The notes: generated by a model from the sequence alone, not told the origin. 64,000 nucleotides of DNA from Xanthomonas sp. (GCA_018262705.1 JADFDQ010000001.1:1-64000); one strand, 5' to 3'; positions 7,605 through 16,951 are shown, counted from the first letter of the stretch. A program made the numbers and translations.

Positions 7605-9992
7605 TCAGGATCCCGAGCCCACCGCAAACGGCAGCTGCAGATTCGGTTCGAGCTTGAGCATGTGTTCGGCAAACATCCGCTGAATCCGCGCCAGCGCTTC
7701 GTTGCTGTCGGCATCGAAGCGCATCACCAGCACCGGCGTGGTGTTGGACGCCCGCACCAGTCCCCAGCCGTCCGGCCAGTCCACGCGCACGCCGTCGATG
7801 GTCGTCATCCGTCCGCCATCGAATGAGGCCGACAGCCGCAGCCGATCGACGAATTCGTGGGCATCCACGTCCTCGGGCAACTCGACCTTGATCTCCGGGG
7901 TCGACACGCCGTCCGGCAGCGCCGCAAATACGTCCTCGGCAGGCTGTCCTTGTTCATCGAGGATTTCCAGCAACCGCGCCGCCGCATAAATGCCGTCGTC
8001 GAAACCGAACCAGCGTTCGGCAAAGAAGAAATGGCCGCTCATTTCGCCGGCCAGCGCGGCATCGGTTTCGCGCATCTTGGCCTTGATCAACGAGTGGCCG
8101 GTCATCCACATCAGCGGACTGCCGCCATGGCGCAGGATCTGCATCGGCAGCCGCGCCGTGCATTTGACGTCGTAGACGATCACCGCACCGGGGTTGCGCT
8201 CCAGCACGTCGGCCGCAAACAGCATCAGCAAGCGGTCTGGATAGATGATCTTGCCTGACTTGGTGACGACGCCAAGGCGGTCGCCGTCGCCGTCGAAGGC
8301 GATACCGACGTCGGCATCGAGTTTTTGCACCATCTGGATCAGCGCATCGAGGTTGCGCGGATCGCTCGGATCCGGGTGATGGTTCGGGAAATTGCCGTCG
8401 ATGTCGCAAAACAGCGGCGTGACGTCGGCGCCGATCGCCGCCAGCACCTGCGGCCCGATGTCGCCGGCGACGCCGTTGCCGGCGTCGACCACCACCTTCA
8501 GGCGCTGTCCGATCTGGATATCGCTGGAAATACGCTGCACATAATCCTGACTGATGTCGCGCTCGTCGAGCGTTCCCGGCGCAGACGCTTCCAGCAGACG
8601 ATCCTCGGCGATCCGCGCATGCAGGTCCTTGATCGCCGGACCCGACAGCGTTTCGCCCCCAACCACGATCTTGAAACCGTTGTAGTCCGGCGGATTATGG
8701 CTTCCGGTGATGGCCACCGAACAGCCGGTGCGCAGATGGAAGCTGGCGAAATACACGACCGGTGTCGGCGCCATGCCGATGTCGATGACGTTGCGACCGG
8801 CCTTGCGCAAACCTTCGATCAGACCCTGCGTTAGATCCGGCCCGGACAGACGTCCATCGCGGCCGACCACGATCGCATCCAGACCCTGCTCGGCCATGCT
8901 CGAACCGATCGCCTGTCCGATCAGTTCGGCCACGCCCTTGTCGAGCGAATGCCCAATGATTCCGCGAATGTCGTAGGCGCGGAAAATGCGGTGATCGATG
9001 ACCACCGGGACGCGTTTTCCCGGCTTGGGTTCATCTTTCTCGCGTTTTGTTGCCGCTGACCGGATTGGCACCACAACCGGCGTTTCCATCTCGGCCAACG
9101 TCGGGCCGGAACCATCCACTTCCGCGGCTCCACCCATCGCCAGCAGACGCGGACGCAGCAACAGCCAGAGCGCGGCGGCAATGCCGGCCAGAACCAGCCC
9201 GGCGATCATTCCGGCGAGGCCGCCCATGCCGAACGGAACGGCGGTTTCGTCCGGCGCTGCGGCGACGATTCGAAGATCGCTGTCGGGAATCTTGACCGAC
9301 AGCGCTTCCGCCGAATTCCCCAATGCGGTTGCGCCGCGCTCGATCACACTTTGCGATCCCTGGCGGAGCGCCAGATAGACGCCGCCAGGCAGACTGGCCG
9401 TTTGCAGGCTGTTGTCCAGGGCATCCAGCGGCAGTTCGACATAGGCCACCATCGCGCCAGCGGCACCGCGCACCGGCGCCGCCAACGCGATCCGCTGCGC
9501 CAGGCCTGACTGCACGATCCTGACGCCGACCTTGCCGGTGGAGAGCGCAGCTTCCGCCGCAGCCAAGGTTCCAAATCCGCTGCGCGGCAAACCGGCGTAC
9601 AGACTGTCCAGATCTGCCGGCCAGACCTCGGCGCGGGTCAGGTCCGGCCACTGTTTGCGCAATACGGCTCCGGCCTGCACGCCATCGGCCGTCAGCGCCG
9701 CCTTGAATTGCGCGGAAGCCAGCTGCGCGCCCAATGTCCTGCGCTGCGCATCGAGCGTGCGGCGCATCGCCAGCGCCACGTCGTCCCGCGAGGACTGCAG
9801 CGAATGCACCCGGCTGTCGTCGCGCAGGCGCATTCCGCCTGCGACAAGGCACCAGAGGGCCAGCAAGACGATCAACCCCACCAGCCACGGCAACGCCCGC
9901 GCCGCCTGCAGCGGATCGAACTCCAACCTGGGCCGATCGCCGCTCGCGTGCTCTTCCTTGTCGCCCTTGCCACCCAAGCCAAACACCGCCAT
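7605..9992 (-). CDS. algC: Phosphomannomutase/phosphoglucomutase with membrane-anchored N-terminal extension
   Basis: Interconverts hexose-6- and -1-phosphates, supplying GDP-mannose and UDP-glucose for LPS and exopolysaccharide. I start at ATG 9992 (MAVFGLGG, 795 aa), preceded by a GGGGGAAG ribosome site, not at the ORF-track start inside dut. The C-terminal ~450 aa are a canonical alpha-phosphohexomutase: active-site TGSHNPP (serine near 430), metal loop FDGDGDRLG, sugar loop GEMSGHFFF and phosphate site RASNTTP. The N-terminal ~330 aa hold two membrane segments (about 34-53 and 250-275) around a roughly 190-residue, presumably periplasmic, region. It ends the coaC-coaB-dut-algC run, 16 nt after dut. 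Confidence 0.93.
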   Translation of the reverse strand: MAVFGLGGKGDKEEHASGDRPRLEFDPLQAARALPWLVGLIVLLALWCLVAGGMRLRDDSRVHSLQSSRDDVALAMRRTLDAQRRTLGAQLASAQFKAALTADGVQAGAVLRKQWPDLTRAEVWPADLDSLYAGLPRSGFGTLAAAEAALSTGKVGVRIVQSGLAQRIALAAPVRGAAGAMVAYVELPLDALDNSLQTASLPGGVYLALRQGSQSVIERGATALGNSAEALSVKIPDSDLRIVAAAPDETAVPFGMGGLAGMIAGLVLAGIAAALWLLLRPRLLAMGGAAEVDGSGPTLAEMETPVVVPIRSAATKREKDEPKPGKRVPVVIDHRIFRAYDIRGIIGHSLDKGVAELIGQAIGSSMAEQGLDAIVVGRDGRLSGPDLTQGLIEGLRKAGRNVIDIGMAPTPVVYFASFHLRTGCSVAITGSHNPPDYNGFKIVVGGETLSGPAIKDLHARIAEDRLLEASAPGTLDERDISQDYVQRISSDIQIGQRLKVVVDAGNGVAGDIGPQVLAAIGADVTPLFCDIDGNFPNHHPDPSDPRNLDALIQMVQKLDADVGIAFDGDGDRLGVVTKSGKIIYPDRLLMLFAADVLERNPGAVIVYDVKCTARLPMQILRHGGSPLMWMTGHSLIKAKMRETDAALAGEMSGHFFFAERWFGFDDGIYAAARLLEILDEQGQPAEDVFAALPDGVSTPEIKVELPEDVDAHEFVDRLRLSASFDGGRMTTIDGVRVDWPDGWGLVRASNTTPVLVMRFDADSNEALARIQRMFAEHMLKLEPNLQLPFAVGSGS

Positions 9993-10008
9993 CGACGCTT
10001 CCCCCCGT

Positions 10009-10470
10009 TCAGCGCACCCCAGTATGGCCGAAACCGCCCGCACCGCGCGCGGTACGCTCGAAAGTCTCCACCAGCTGCAGCTCGGCGCGCACCACCGGCA
10101 GCAGCACCAATTGCGCGACCCGGTCGCCGGGCTCGATGGTGAACGCATCGTGCCCGCGATTCCACAGGCTGACCATCAGCGGCCCCTGGTAATCGGCGTC
10201 GACCAAGCCGGTGCCGTTGCCCAGCACGATCCCGTGCTTGTGGCCGAGGCCGGAGCGCGGCAGCAGCACCGCGCACAAACCGGGGTCACTGACGTGGATC
10301 GCAAGTCCAGACGGCACCAGGGCAGTCTCTCCCGGTGTCAGCGTCAGCGGCGCATCCAGCGCCGCACGCAGATCCATGCCGGCGCTGTGGTCGGTCGCAT
10401 ACGCAGGCAGCGGCCAAGTCGTTCCAATGCGCGGATCAAGCACTCGAACTTGTAGTGAATGTGCTTTCAC
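10009..10470 (-). CDS. dut: Deoxyuridine 5'-triphosphate nucleotidohydrolase (dUTPase)
   Basis: Hydrolyses dUTP to dUMP plus PPi, keeping uracil out of DNA and supplying dTMP synthesis. The 153 aa show the five trimeric dUTPase motifs: [41 protein letters not shown] and the C-terminal [10 protein letters not shown]. The start is a GTG that overlaps the coaB stop (GTGA) with an AAGGA ribosome site inside coaB, so translation is probably coupled. Order coaBC-dut-algC is conserved in related bacteria. Confidence 0.97.
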   Translation of the reverse strand: MKAHSLQVRVLDPRIGTTWPLPAYATDHSAGMDLRAALDAPLTLTPGETALVPSGLAIHVSDPGLCAVLLPRSGLGHKHGIVLGNGTGLVDADYQGPLMVSLWNRGHDAFTIEPGDRVAQLVLLPVVRAELQLVETFERTARGAGGFGHTGVR

Positions 10471-11135
10471 GCCGCGTCCTTGTGAAACCGTTCGGAAATT
10501 AGATCCAACAGGCCGGCGGCCAGCACGTTCTTGGGCGCTGGGCCCAGCGGGCGCTCGCCGTTGGCATCGATGACCAGCAGCGCGTTGTCGTCGCTCTCGA
10601 ACCCGCAGCCCGGCAAGCCCACTTGATTGGCGCAGATCAGATCCAGCCCCTTGCGTTCGAGCTTGCTCCGCGCGTAGGTCGCCACGTCGTGGGTTTCCGC
10701 GGCAAATCCAACCACCAGCGCCGGGCGCTGCGGATGCGCAGCGACTTCGGCGAGAACGTCGCGGGTCTTGATCAATTCCAGCACCAGCACGTCCTGCCCG
10801 GGCTGCTTTTTCAGCTTGCGATCCATCGGTGCACGCGGGGTGAAATCGGCCACCGCCGCCGCACCAATGTAGATGTCGCAGGGCAGGCAGCCCAGCACCG
10901 CTGCGTGCATTTGCGCGGCGCTGCGGACGTCGATCCGACGCACGCCTTCCGGCGTGGGCAGGTGCACGGGGCCAGCCACCAGCACAACCTCGGCGCCACG
11001 TCCGGCGGCTTCGCCGGCGATCGCAAAGCCCATCTTGCCGCTGCTTCTGTTGCCCAAAAAACGCGCCGGGTCGATGTCTTCGAAGGTCGGGCCAGCGCTG
11101 ACCACGATCCGCATGCCGTCAAGTGGCCCGCTCAT
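10467..11135 (-). CDS. coaB: Phosphopantothenate-cysteine ligase domain as a separate gene
   Basis: Joins 4'-phosphopantothenate and cysteine using CTP in coenzyme A synthesis. The 222-aa product is the CoaB half of the normally fused CoaBC, with [24 protein letters not shown] (about 12-35), [22 protein letters not shown] and DLICAN, the full nucleotide- and substrate-binding set. It starts at an ATG sharing bases with the coaC TGA (ATGA), one frame away from coaC, so the two halves are separate ORFs. The longer ORF-track version from 11345 simply reads coaC out of frame. The sequence alone cannot decide between a true gene fission and an indel in this strain or assembly. Confidence 0.92.
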   Translation of the reverse strand: MSGPLDGMRIVVSAGPTFEDIDPARFLGNRSSGKMGFAIAGEAAGRGAEVVLVAGPVHLPTPEGVRRIDVRSAAQMHAAVLGCLPCDIYIGAAAVADFTPRAPMDRKLKKQPGQDVLVLELIKTRDVLAEVAAHPQRPALVVGFAAETHDVATYARSKLERKGLDLICANQVGLPGCGFESDDNALLVIDANGERPLGPAPKNVLAAGLLDLISERFHKDAA

Positions 11136-11689
11136 GCACAAGCCTCCAACGCCGCCACGATCTGCTCGGGTTCCGCCATCCGACCCGGCCCGGACTCGCC
11201 CTCGGCCAACGGCCCGTCTTCCGGTCCAACCATGCGAACTCCGCGCGCCAACAGCGCCGCCACGTTGGCCTGGGTGGCCGGATGCCGCCACATTCGGTGA
11301 TTCATCGCCGGAGCGATGAGGATCGGTGCCTCGCTTGCAAGACACAGGGTCGACACCAAGTCGTCAGCCAGTCCGTGTGCCAGCTTCGCCAGCGTATTGG
11401 CCGTGGCCGGCGCCACCACCACCTGCTGCGCCCATTCCGCCAGCTCCAGATGCCCCATGCCGGCTTCGGCCTGGGCGTCCCAAAGACTGCTTCGAACCGC
11501 CCGGTGCGACAGCGCCTGAAACGTCTGCGCACCGACGAAACGCTGCGCGTTCTCGGTCATCGCCACCTGCACGTCGGCTCCGGCATCGCGCAATCGCCGC
11601 ACCAGTTCGGCCGCTTTGTACGCGGCAATCCCACCGCACACGCAAAGCAGCACGCGGTAACCATCGTTTGGAAGACGCAGAACCTGCAT
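11132..11689 (-). CDS. coaC: Phosphopantothenoylcysteine decarboxylase domain as a separate gene
   Basis: Flavin-dependent decarboxylation of 4'-phospho-N-pantothenoylcysteine, the CoaC half of CoaBC, 185 aa. It shows [11 protein letters not shown] (flavin site, about 19-29), the catalytic His in [26 protein letters not shown] and the PAMNxxMW motif (APAMNHRMW). The substrate-clamp region reads [12 protein letters not shown]; in E. coli Dfp this position has a Cys (ACGD) needed for the final reduction step, here replaced by Glu. It ends exactly where a fused enzyme would continue, overlapping coaB by 4 nt. Divergent from radC. Confidence 0.92.
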   Translation of the reverse strand: MQVLRLPNDGYRVLLCVCGGIAAYKAAELVRRLRDAGADVQVAMTENAQRFVGAQTFQALSHRAVRSSLWDAQAEAGMGHLELAEWAQQVVVAPATANTLAKLAHGLADDLVSTLCLASEAPILIAPAMNHRMWRHPATQANVAALLARGVRMVGPEDGPLAEGESGPGRMAEPEQIVAALEACA

Positions 11690-11785
11690 CGGGCCGTTCC
11701 CTGACCTCTTACCAGTGCATCAGCTTACCCGAAGCCGAGGGAAACGCTGATGCCCTGCTCTGGATTTCACGTTCAGGATTGACAT

Positions 11786-12460
11786 ATGCACATTCGCGAC
11801 TGGCCAGAAACCGAACGCCCCCGTGAGAAGCTGCTGGCCCGCGGCCCCGGCAGCCTGTCCGACGCCGAACTGCTGGCACTGTTCCTCGGCTCCGGCACGG
11901 CGGGACAAGATGCCGTGGCCTGCGCCCGCGCGCTGGTGGCTGCACAAGGCGGGCTGCGTCCGCTGCTTGATCTGGATGCCAAAGCGCAGACCCGGCTGCG
12001 CGGCATCGGCCCGGCGCGGGCCTGCCTGCTGGCGGCGGCGCTTGAACTCGGACGGCGACATCTCGCCGCGCAGCTTGAACGCGGCGAAGCGCTGGGCGAC
12101 CCCGGCGCCGCCGGTCGCTATTTCGCCCAACGTCTGCGCGGGCTGGGGCACGAGGTGTTTGCGGTCCTGTATTTGGACACCCGACACCGCGCGCTCGGAT
12201 TCGAAGAACTGTTTCGCGGCGGTATCGATGGCGCCGAAGTCCATCCGCGCATCATCGTCCAGCGCGCACTGGCGCACGGCGCCGCGGCGGCCATCGTCGG
12301 CCACAACCACCCCAGCGGGAATCCCGAACCCAGCGCCGCCGACCGCGCCGTGACCACCCGCATCAAGCAGGCGCTGGCGCTGGTCGACGTGCGCCTGCTC
12401 GATCACTTCGTGGTGGGCGACGGTACGCCAACCTCAATGGCCAGGCTCGGAATGGTGTGA
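11786..12460 (+). CDS. radC: RadC-family (UPF0758) JAMM-domain protein
   Basis: 224 aa with an N-terminal helix-hairpin-helix-like part ([12 protein letters not shown], about 71-82) and a C-terminal MPN/JAMM metalloprotease-like domain carrying [14 protein letters not shown] (about 173-186), intact for zinc binding. Its cellular role is not settled despite the historic DNA-repair name. It lies divergent to coaBC, as in many proteobacteria. The start ATG has no clear SD. This is a chromosomal copy in a housekeeping context, not a mobile-element antirestriction copy. Confidence 0.93.
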   Translation: MHIRDWPETERPREKLLARGPGSLSDAELLALFLGSGTAGQDAVACARALVAAQGGLRPLLDLDAKAQTRLRGIGPARACLLAAALELGRRHLAAQLERGEALGDPGAAGRYFAQRLRGLGHEVFAVLYLDTRHRALGFEELFRGGIDGAEVHPRIIVQRALAHGAAAAIVGHNHPSGNPEPSAADRAVTTRIKQALALVDVRLLDHFVVGDGTPTSMARLGMV

Positions 12461-12498
12461 ACGCTCAAGCCTGACCCGGGCTGCCGCATCCGTTCGCG

Positions 12499-12504
12499 TA
12501 CAAT
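12499..12504 (+). promoter_or_regulatory. Candidate -10 box (TACAAT) upstream of argS
   Basis: A TACAAT hexamer followed by GCGCGG lies 33 bp before the argS start. The same TACAATGCGCG string occurs upstream of speE. No convincing -35 at standard spacing is visible. Confidence 0.35.
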
Positions 12505-12536
12505 GCGCGGTTGTTGAACCGCAGCATTCCAGCCAC

Positions 12537-14240
12537 GTGAAAGCCCAGCTCCAAGCCCTGATCGAACAAGGGCTCTCCACCCTGCGCGCCAGCGGTGCGC
12601 TCCCTGCCGACTGCCCTTCGCCGGACTTCGTGATCGAGCGCCCGAAAGAGCGTGCGCACGGTGATTTCTCCTGCAATGCCGCCATGCTGCTGGCCCGCGA
12701 GGTTGGCAAAAGCGGCACCAAAACCAATCCGCGCGCACTGGCACAGCAGTTGGTGGATGCGCTGCCCACCTCCGATGCCATCGCCAAGGTCGGAATCGCC
12801 GGCCCCGGTTTCATCAACGTCCACTTGACGCCGGCCGCGTGGCAGCAGCAAGTGCGCGATATCCATGCTGCGGGTGCGGCGTTTGGTCGCAATAACTCAG
12901 GTGCGGGCAAGACCGTGGGCGTGGAGTATGTGTCGGCCAACCCCACCGGCCCGCTGCACGTGGGCCACGGCCGCGCCGGGGTGATTGGGGACTGCATCGC
13001 CCGCGTGCTGGCCGCCAACGGCTGGAACGTGAAGCGCGAGTATTACTACAACGATGCCGGCGTGCAGATCGAAAATCTGGCCAAGTCGGTGCAGGCGCGC
13101 GCCAAGGGGTTCAAACCCGGCGACGCGCAGTGGCCGGCGGATGCTTATAACGGCGACTACATTGCCGATGTGGCCGCCAGCTATCTGCGCGGCGACGCGG
13201 TGGACGTGGAAGGCCACATCATTACCGGCAAGCACGATGCCGACGATCTGGACGCCATCCGCAAATTTGGCGTGGCGTATTTGCGCCGCGAACAAAATGC
13301 CGATCTTGCAGCATTTGGGGTGTCGTTCGACCGCTACTTCCTCGAATCGTCGCTGTATGCCGACGGCAAGGTGGAAGAGACCGTGCACGCGCTGATCGCC
13401 AAGGGCCACACCTTTGAAGAAGGCGGCGCGCTGTGGCTGCGCAGCACCGACTTTGGCGACGACAAAGACCGGGTGATGCGCAAGTCCGACGGCACCTACA
13501 CCTACTTCGTGCCGGACGTGGCCTACCACCTGAGCAAATGGCAGCGCGGCTACCAGCGCGCCGTCACCGAACTGGGCGCCGACCACCACGGCTCACTGGC
13601 GCGGGTGAAAGCGGGCTTGCAAGCACTCGACTGCGGCATTCCGGCCGGCTATCCCGACTATGTGCTGCACCAGATGGTGACGGTGATGCGCGGCGGCGAA
13701 GAGGTCAAACTCTCCAAACGCGCCGGCAGCTATTTGACCCTGCGCGATTTGATCGAAGAAACCAGCGCCGATGCGGTGCGCTGGTTCCTGATCGCGCGCA
13801 AACCGGATTCGCAGCTCACTTTCGATATTGATCTGGCGCGTTCGCAATCGAATGACAACCCGGTGTTCTATGTGCAGTACGCGCATGCCCGCGTGTGCAG
13901 CCTACTGCGGCAAGCGGGTGAGAAGGGCATGCTGTACGACCCTGCCAACGGCAGCGCCGCTTTGCACCTGCTGGACGACGCGCCTGCGCAGGAAATGCTG
14001 CGCGAGCTGTCGCGTTATCCGGAAGTGGTGGCTGCGGCAGGCGACACCCTGGAACCCCATCTGATCGCACAATATCTGCGCGAGTTGGCCAACGCGTTCC
14101 ACACCTGGTACCACGCATCGCCCGTGCTGGTGGACGATGCCGCGCTGCGCGATGCGCGCCTGAGCCTTGCCCTGGCCACCCGGCAAGTGCTGGCCAATGG
14201 CTTGGATCTGCTGGGCGTGTCCGCCCCGGAGTCGATGTGA
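12537..14240 (+). CDS. argS: Arginyl-tRNA synthetase
   Basis: Charges tRNA-Arg. 567 aa, usual bacterial length. It carries the N-terminal additional domain (GDFSCNAAM), the HIGH-like signature [12 protein letters not shown] (about 140-150), the KMSKS-like [12 protein letters not shown], and the C-terminal anticodon-binding DALR domain ending with a short ...APESM tail. The start is GTG (GTG AAA GCC CAG) and agrees with family N-termini. A SPOR-domain gene follows 16 nt downstream and is likely co-transcribed, a linkage common in this group. Confidence 0.97.
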   Translation: MKAQLQALIEQGLSTLRASGALPADCPSPDFVIERPKERAHGDFSCNAAMLLAREVGKSGTKTNPRALAQQLVDALPTSDAIAKVGIAGPGFINVHLTPAAWQQQVRDIHAAGAAFGRNNSGAGKTVGVEYVSANPTGPLHVGHGRAGVIGDCIARVLAANGWNVKREYYYNDAGVQIENLAKSVQARAKGFKPGDAQWPADAYNGDYIADVAASYLRGDAVDVEGHIITGKHDADDLDAIRKFGVAYLRREQNADLAAFGVSFDRYFLESSLYADGKVEETVHALIAKGHTFEEGGALWLRSTDFGDDKDRVMRKSDGTYTYFVPDVAYHLSKWQRGYQRAVTELGADHHGSLARVKAGLQALDCGIPAGYPDYVLHQMVTVMRGGEEVKLSKRAGSYLTLRDLIEETSADAVRWFLIARKPDSQLTFDIDLARSQSNDNPVFYVQYAHARVCSLLRQAGEKGMLYDPANGSAALHLLDDAPAQEMLRELSRYPEVVAAAGDTLEPHLIAQYLRELANAFHTWYHASPVLVDDAALRDARLSLALATRQVLANGLDLLGVSAPESM

Positions 14241-14256
14241 AAGCGAGGAACCGGTA

Positions 14257-14994
14257 ATGGCAGCACGTCGCGGAAAATCCCAGGCCAAACGCAATGGCTC
14301 AAGCGGCCTGCCCGGTTGGGCGTGGCTGGTGATCGGCGCCGCACTCACGCTCGCGGCTGTCCTGCTCGTCCCGCGCCTCCTCGAATCTTCCTCAAGCGAT
14401 GGCTTCCTGCGCGTGGGGCCAACGCCGAATCCGAACGCCCAACCGGCCCCTGCCCACGGCGACACCATCGCGCCGGACGTCGCAACCGATACTCCGAAGC
14501 CAGCAGCCAACGAGTCGCCCAAGCCACGCTACGACTTCTACACGCTGCTGCCCGGCGAAGGCGTGCAGATGACCGATGCCGAACTGGCCGCCAGCGCCAA
14601 GGCCGAGGCAGAAGCGCGCGCTCGCGATGCGCAGCGCAGCGCCGAACCCACACAACCGGACAATGCGCTGCCTGCACCCATTACCGAGAGCTCTGGCGCG
14701 ACCACTGCCAGCAACCAACCCGTGCCGACCACTCCGCCCAGCGACGCCTCCAGCGCCAACGCCGCCCGCTACATCCTGCAAGCCGGCGCTTTCGGCGCAT
14801 CCGGTGACGCCGAATCGGTCAAGGCCAAGATCGCGATGCTGGGCCTGAGCGCACGGGTGGAATCCGCGCAAATTGGCGACAAGACCGTGTATCGGGTGCG
14901 CATGGGACCCTACGGAACCGCCTCCGAGTTGGCCGATGCCAAGGCCAAACTCGCCGGCGGCGGCCTGCCGGCAATGGCGATCAAGGCGAAATAG
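14257..14994 (+). CDS. SPOR-domain cell-division-type membrane protein
   Basis: 245 aa, inner-membrane anchored with a large periplasmic part. A short Arg/Lys-rich cytoplasmic head (AARRGKSQAKR) is followed by a membrane helix (about 20-42), a long Pro/Ala-rich linker, and a C-terminal SPOR domain (about 165-243, YILQAGAFGASGDAESVKAKI ... YRVRMGPYG). SPOR domains bind denuded peptidoglycan at septa, so a FtsN-like role is plausible but unproven. The start is the ATG after a GAGGAA ribosome site just past argS; the ORF-track start lies inside argS. Confidence 0.88.
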   Translation: MAARRGKSQAKRNGSSGLPGWAWLVIGAALTLAAVLLVPRLLESSSSDGFLRVGPTPNPNAQPAPAHGDTIAPDVATDTPKPAANESPKPRYDFYTLLPGEGVQMTDAELAASAKAEAEARARDAQRSAEPTQPDNALPAPITESSGATTASNQPVPTTPPSDASSANAARYILQAGAFGASGDAESVKAKIAMLGLSARVESAQIGDKTVYRVRMGPYGTASELADAKAKLAGGGLPAMAIKAK

Positions 14995-15115
14995 CCGGTT
15001 CCCTTCACCGATCCGCATCGCCAAATGCGTGATGGCGCAGGCTTCCCCCTGACGACTATCCCCCATACGCGCAACAAACTGCGCGCTTGCTGCCTGGAAT
15101 CCGGTGACTCCGCTT

Positions 15116-15127
15116 TAGAATGCGGGG
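15116..15127 (+). promoter_or_regulatory. Candidate -10 box placed for a leaderless ydfG transcript
   Basis: TAGAAT (15116-15121) is followed by GCGGGG and then the ydfG ATG, 6 nt later. That spacing would put the transcription start on the start codon. A CTGGAA 16 bp upstream is a weak -35. Confidence 0.35.
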
Positions 15128-15889
15128 ATGAACAAATCCTCTCCCCGTACCGCCCTGATCACCGGCGCCACCGCCGGCTTTGGCCGCGCCAGCGCGCGCC
15201 GCTTCATCGCCGCCGGCTGGCAAGTCATCGCCACCGGCCGCCGCGCCGACCGCCTTGACGCATTGCGCGCCGAACTGGGCGACGCACTGTACCCGGCCTG
15301 TTTCGACATCCGTGATGAAGCCACCATGCGCGCCGCGCTGGCCGCATTGCCGGAGCACTTTGCCGGCATTGATCTGCTGATCAACAACGCCGGCCTTGCG
15401 CAGGGCACGAAGCCGGCACAGGACGCGCTGTTGTCGGACTGGAAAACCATGATCGACACCAACGTGACGGCACTGCTGACCCTGACCCATGCGCTGTTGC
15501 CCATGCTCATCGCCCGCAAAGGCGCGATCATCAATATCAGCTCCACCGCCGCCACCTACCCCTACACCGGCGGCAATGCCTACGGCGGCAGCAAGGCCTT
15601 TGTCAGCCAGTTCTCGCTGGGGCTGCGCGCCGACCTGCACGGCAGCGGCGTGCGGGTGACGGTGATTGAGCCGGGGATGGCCGAAACCGAATTCACCGTG
15701 GTGCGCACCCACGGCGACCAAGCCGCCTCCGACAAGCTCTACGGCGGCGCCCAGCCGATGACCGCCGAGGACATCGCCGACACCATCTTCTGGGTGGCCA
15801 ACCAACCGCCGCACCTGAACATCAACCGCATCGAGCTGATGCCCACCTCGCAATCGTTTGCCGGCTTTCAGGTGGCTAGAGAACACTAA
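15128..15889 (+). CDS. ydfG: YdfG-type NADP-dependent 3-hydroxy acid / malonic semialdehyde dehydrogenase
   Basis: Short-chain dehydrogenase of 253 aa that closely follows E. coli YdfG in sequence: ITGATAGFGRASARRF (cofactor loop), IATGRR, LINNAGLA, MIDTN, NISSTAATYPYTGGNAYGGSKAF (Ser-Tyr-Lys catalytic set), VIEPGMAETEF and the C-terminal LMPTSQSFAG. YdfG enzymes oxidise L-allo-threonine, L-serine and 3-hydroxypropionate and reduce toxic malonic semialdehyde. Single gene with its own putative promoter; a toxin-antitoxin pair follows downstream. Confidence 0.9.
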   Translation: MNKSSPRTALITGATAGFGRASARRFIAAGWQVIATGRRADRLDALRAELGDALYPACFDIRDEATMRAALAALPEHFAGIDLLINNAGLAQGTKPAQDALLSDWKTMIDTNVTALLTLTHALLPMLIARKGAIINISSTAATYPYTGGNAYGGSKAFVSQFSLGLRADLHGSGVRVTVIEPGMAETEFTVVRTHGDQAASDKLYGGAQPMTAEDIADTIFWVANQPPHLNINRIELMPTSQSFAGFQVAREH

Positions 15890-15918
15890 TTTCCCCATTC
15901 AGGCTATTTTGGCCGAAA

Positions 15919-15934
15919 AGGGTATATTGACCCT
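15919..15934 (+). promoter_or_regulatory. Palindromic operator overlapping the -10 box of the toxin-antitoxin operon
   Basis: AGGGT-ATATTG-ACCCT is an inverted repeat with 5-bp arms. The TATATT inside it (15923-15928) fits a -10 box 28 bp before the antitoxin ATG. The placement suits autoregulation by the antitoxin, as in Phd/YefM systems. Confidence 0.5.
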
Positions 15935-15955
15935 CTGTCCTAGTTGGAGAACGCC

Positions 15956-16309
15956 ATGGTTGCCGTCGCACTCAAGTCACTGGACACCCTGCCGCAAACC
16001 CCCGCCTCCGACGTGAAGAAACTGGGCTGGCGCGGCGTGATGAAGGTGGTGGCGCGTAGTGGCAAGGTGGTGGTCACCAACCACAACCAACCCGAGGCCG
16101 TCATCCTGCCAGTGGAGGAATACAACCGCCTGCTGAATCTGCTGCGTGATGCGGCGGCACGCGACGAGATTTCGCTGGATGCGTTGCGCAAACAATTCGA
16201 TGCGCGTTTGGCCTGCCTGAATGCCCCGGGGGCTGGCGACACGCTGGAGACCTTGTTTGACCAACCCTTCAGTTTTAAAGGCAAGGTATTCACCGGCTCC
16301 GAGTTCTAG
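15956..16309 (+). CDS. Phd/YefM-like antitoxin
   Basis: 117 aa, predicted antitoxin and DNA-binding autorepressor of the gene pair. The N-terminal half carries the Phd/YefM-type pattern (ASDVKKLGWRGVMKVVARSGKVVVTNHNQPEAVILPVEEYNRLL, quoted here in part as VVVTNHNQPEAVILPVEEY); the C-terminal half (about 65-117) is the likely toxin-binding region. Start at ATG 15956 with GGAG 8 nt upstream; the ORF-track TTG four codons earlier is less likely. The stop is 3 nt before the toxin start. Confidence 0.82.
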   Translation: MVAVALKSLDTLPQTPASDVKKLGWRGVMKVVARSGKVVVTNHNQPEAVILPVEEYNRLLNLLRDAAARDEISLDALRKQFDARLACLNAPGAGDTLETLFDQPFSFKGKVFTGSEF

Positions 16310-16312
16310 CCG

Positions 16313-16945
16313 ATGCGGCGGCCGCGCATTTTTGTGTTGGCCGGCGTCAATGGTGCCGGCAAAAGCTCCATTGGTGGCGAAGCACTGCAACGCCTTGGCA
16401 TGAGCTGGTTCAATCCAGATACGTTTACACGCCAACTCATTGCCACCACTGGCGCGTCCTTGCATGACGCGAATGCCGCTGCATGGCAGGAAGGTTTGCG
16501 CAGGCTTCAACATGCCATTGCCAACGGCCACGACTATGCCTTTGAAACCACGTTTGGCGGCAATACGATTCCCGCCACCTTGCTCAAAGCCGCCGCCAGT
16601 CATGATGTGCTGATGTGGTTTTGCGGTTTGGATTCGCCAGAACACCATATCGCCCGCGTGCGATTCCGTGTCAGCCAGGGTGGGCACGATATTCCCGAGG
16701 TGAAAATCCGCGAGCGCTACATCGCATCCATCCAAAACTTGATCGCGCTACTGCCCTCACTCACTCGCTTGCACGTTTACGGCAACAGTACCGATGCCAT
16801 CGTCGGCCAAACTACACCTGATCCGCGCCTGCTATTGCAGATGACGCAAGGCCGCATCACTTGGCCACAACATGCAAAGGATTTGCGGCAAACCCCCGCG
16901 TGGGCCAAGCCTATTTTGGAAGCTGCGCTGCAGATGCAGGCGTGA
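16313..16945 (+). CDS. Zeta-toxin-like P-loop kinase
   Basis: 210 aa with Walker A GVNGAGKSS (11-19), NPDTF after the first strand, FETTFGG, and a basic lid region (ARVRFRVSQGGHD ... IRERY) typical of zeta-toxin/AAA kinases. Zeta toxins phosphorylate UDP-N-acetylglucosamine precursors and block cell-wall synthesis; whether this shorter chromosomal family does so is not known from the sequence. It sits 3 nt after a Phd-like antitoxin instead of an epsilon antitoxin. It is convergent with speA, 6 nt apart. Confidence 0.82.
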   Translation: MRRPRIFVLAGVNGAGKSSIGGEALQRLGMSWFNPDTFTRQLIATTGASLHDANAAAWQEGLRRLQHAIANGHDYAFETTFGGNTIPATLLKAAASHDVLMWFCGLDSPEHHIARVRFRVSQGGHDIPEVKIRERYIASIQNLIALLPSLTRLHVYGNSTDAIVGQTTPDPRLLLQMTQGRITWPQHAKDLRQTPAWAKPILEAALQMQA

Positions 16946-16951
16946 TGCTAC

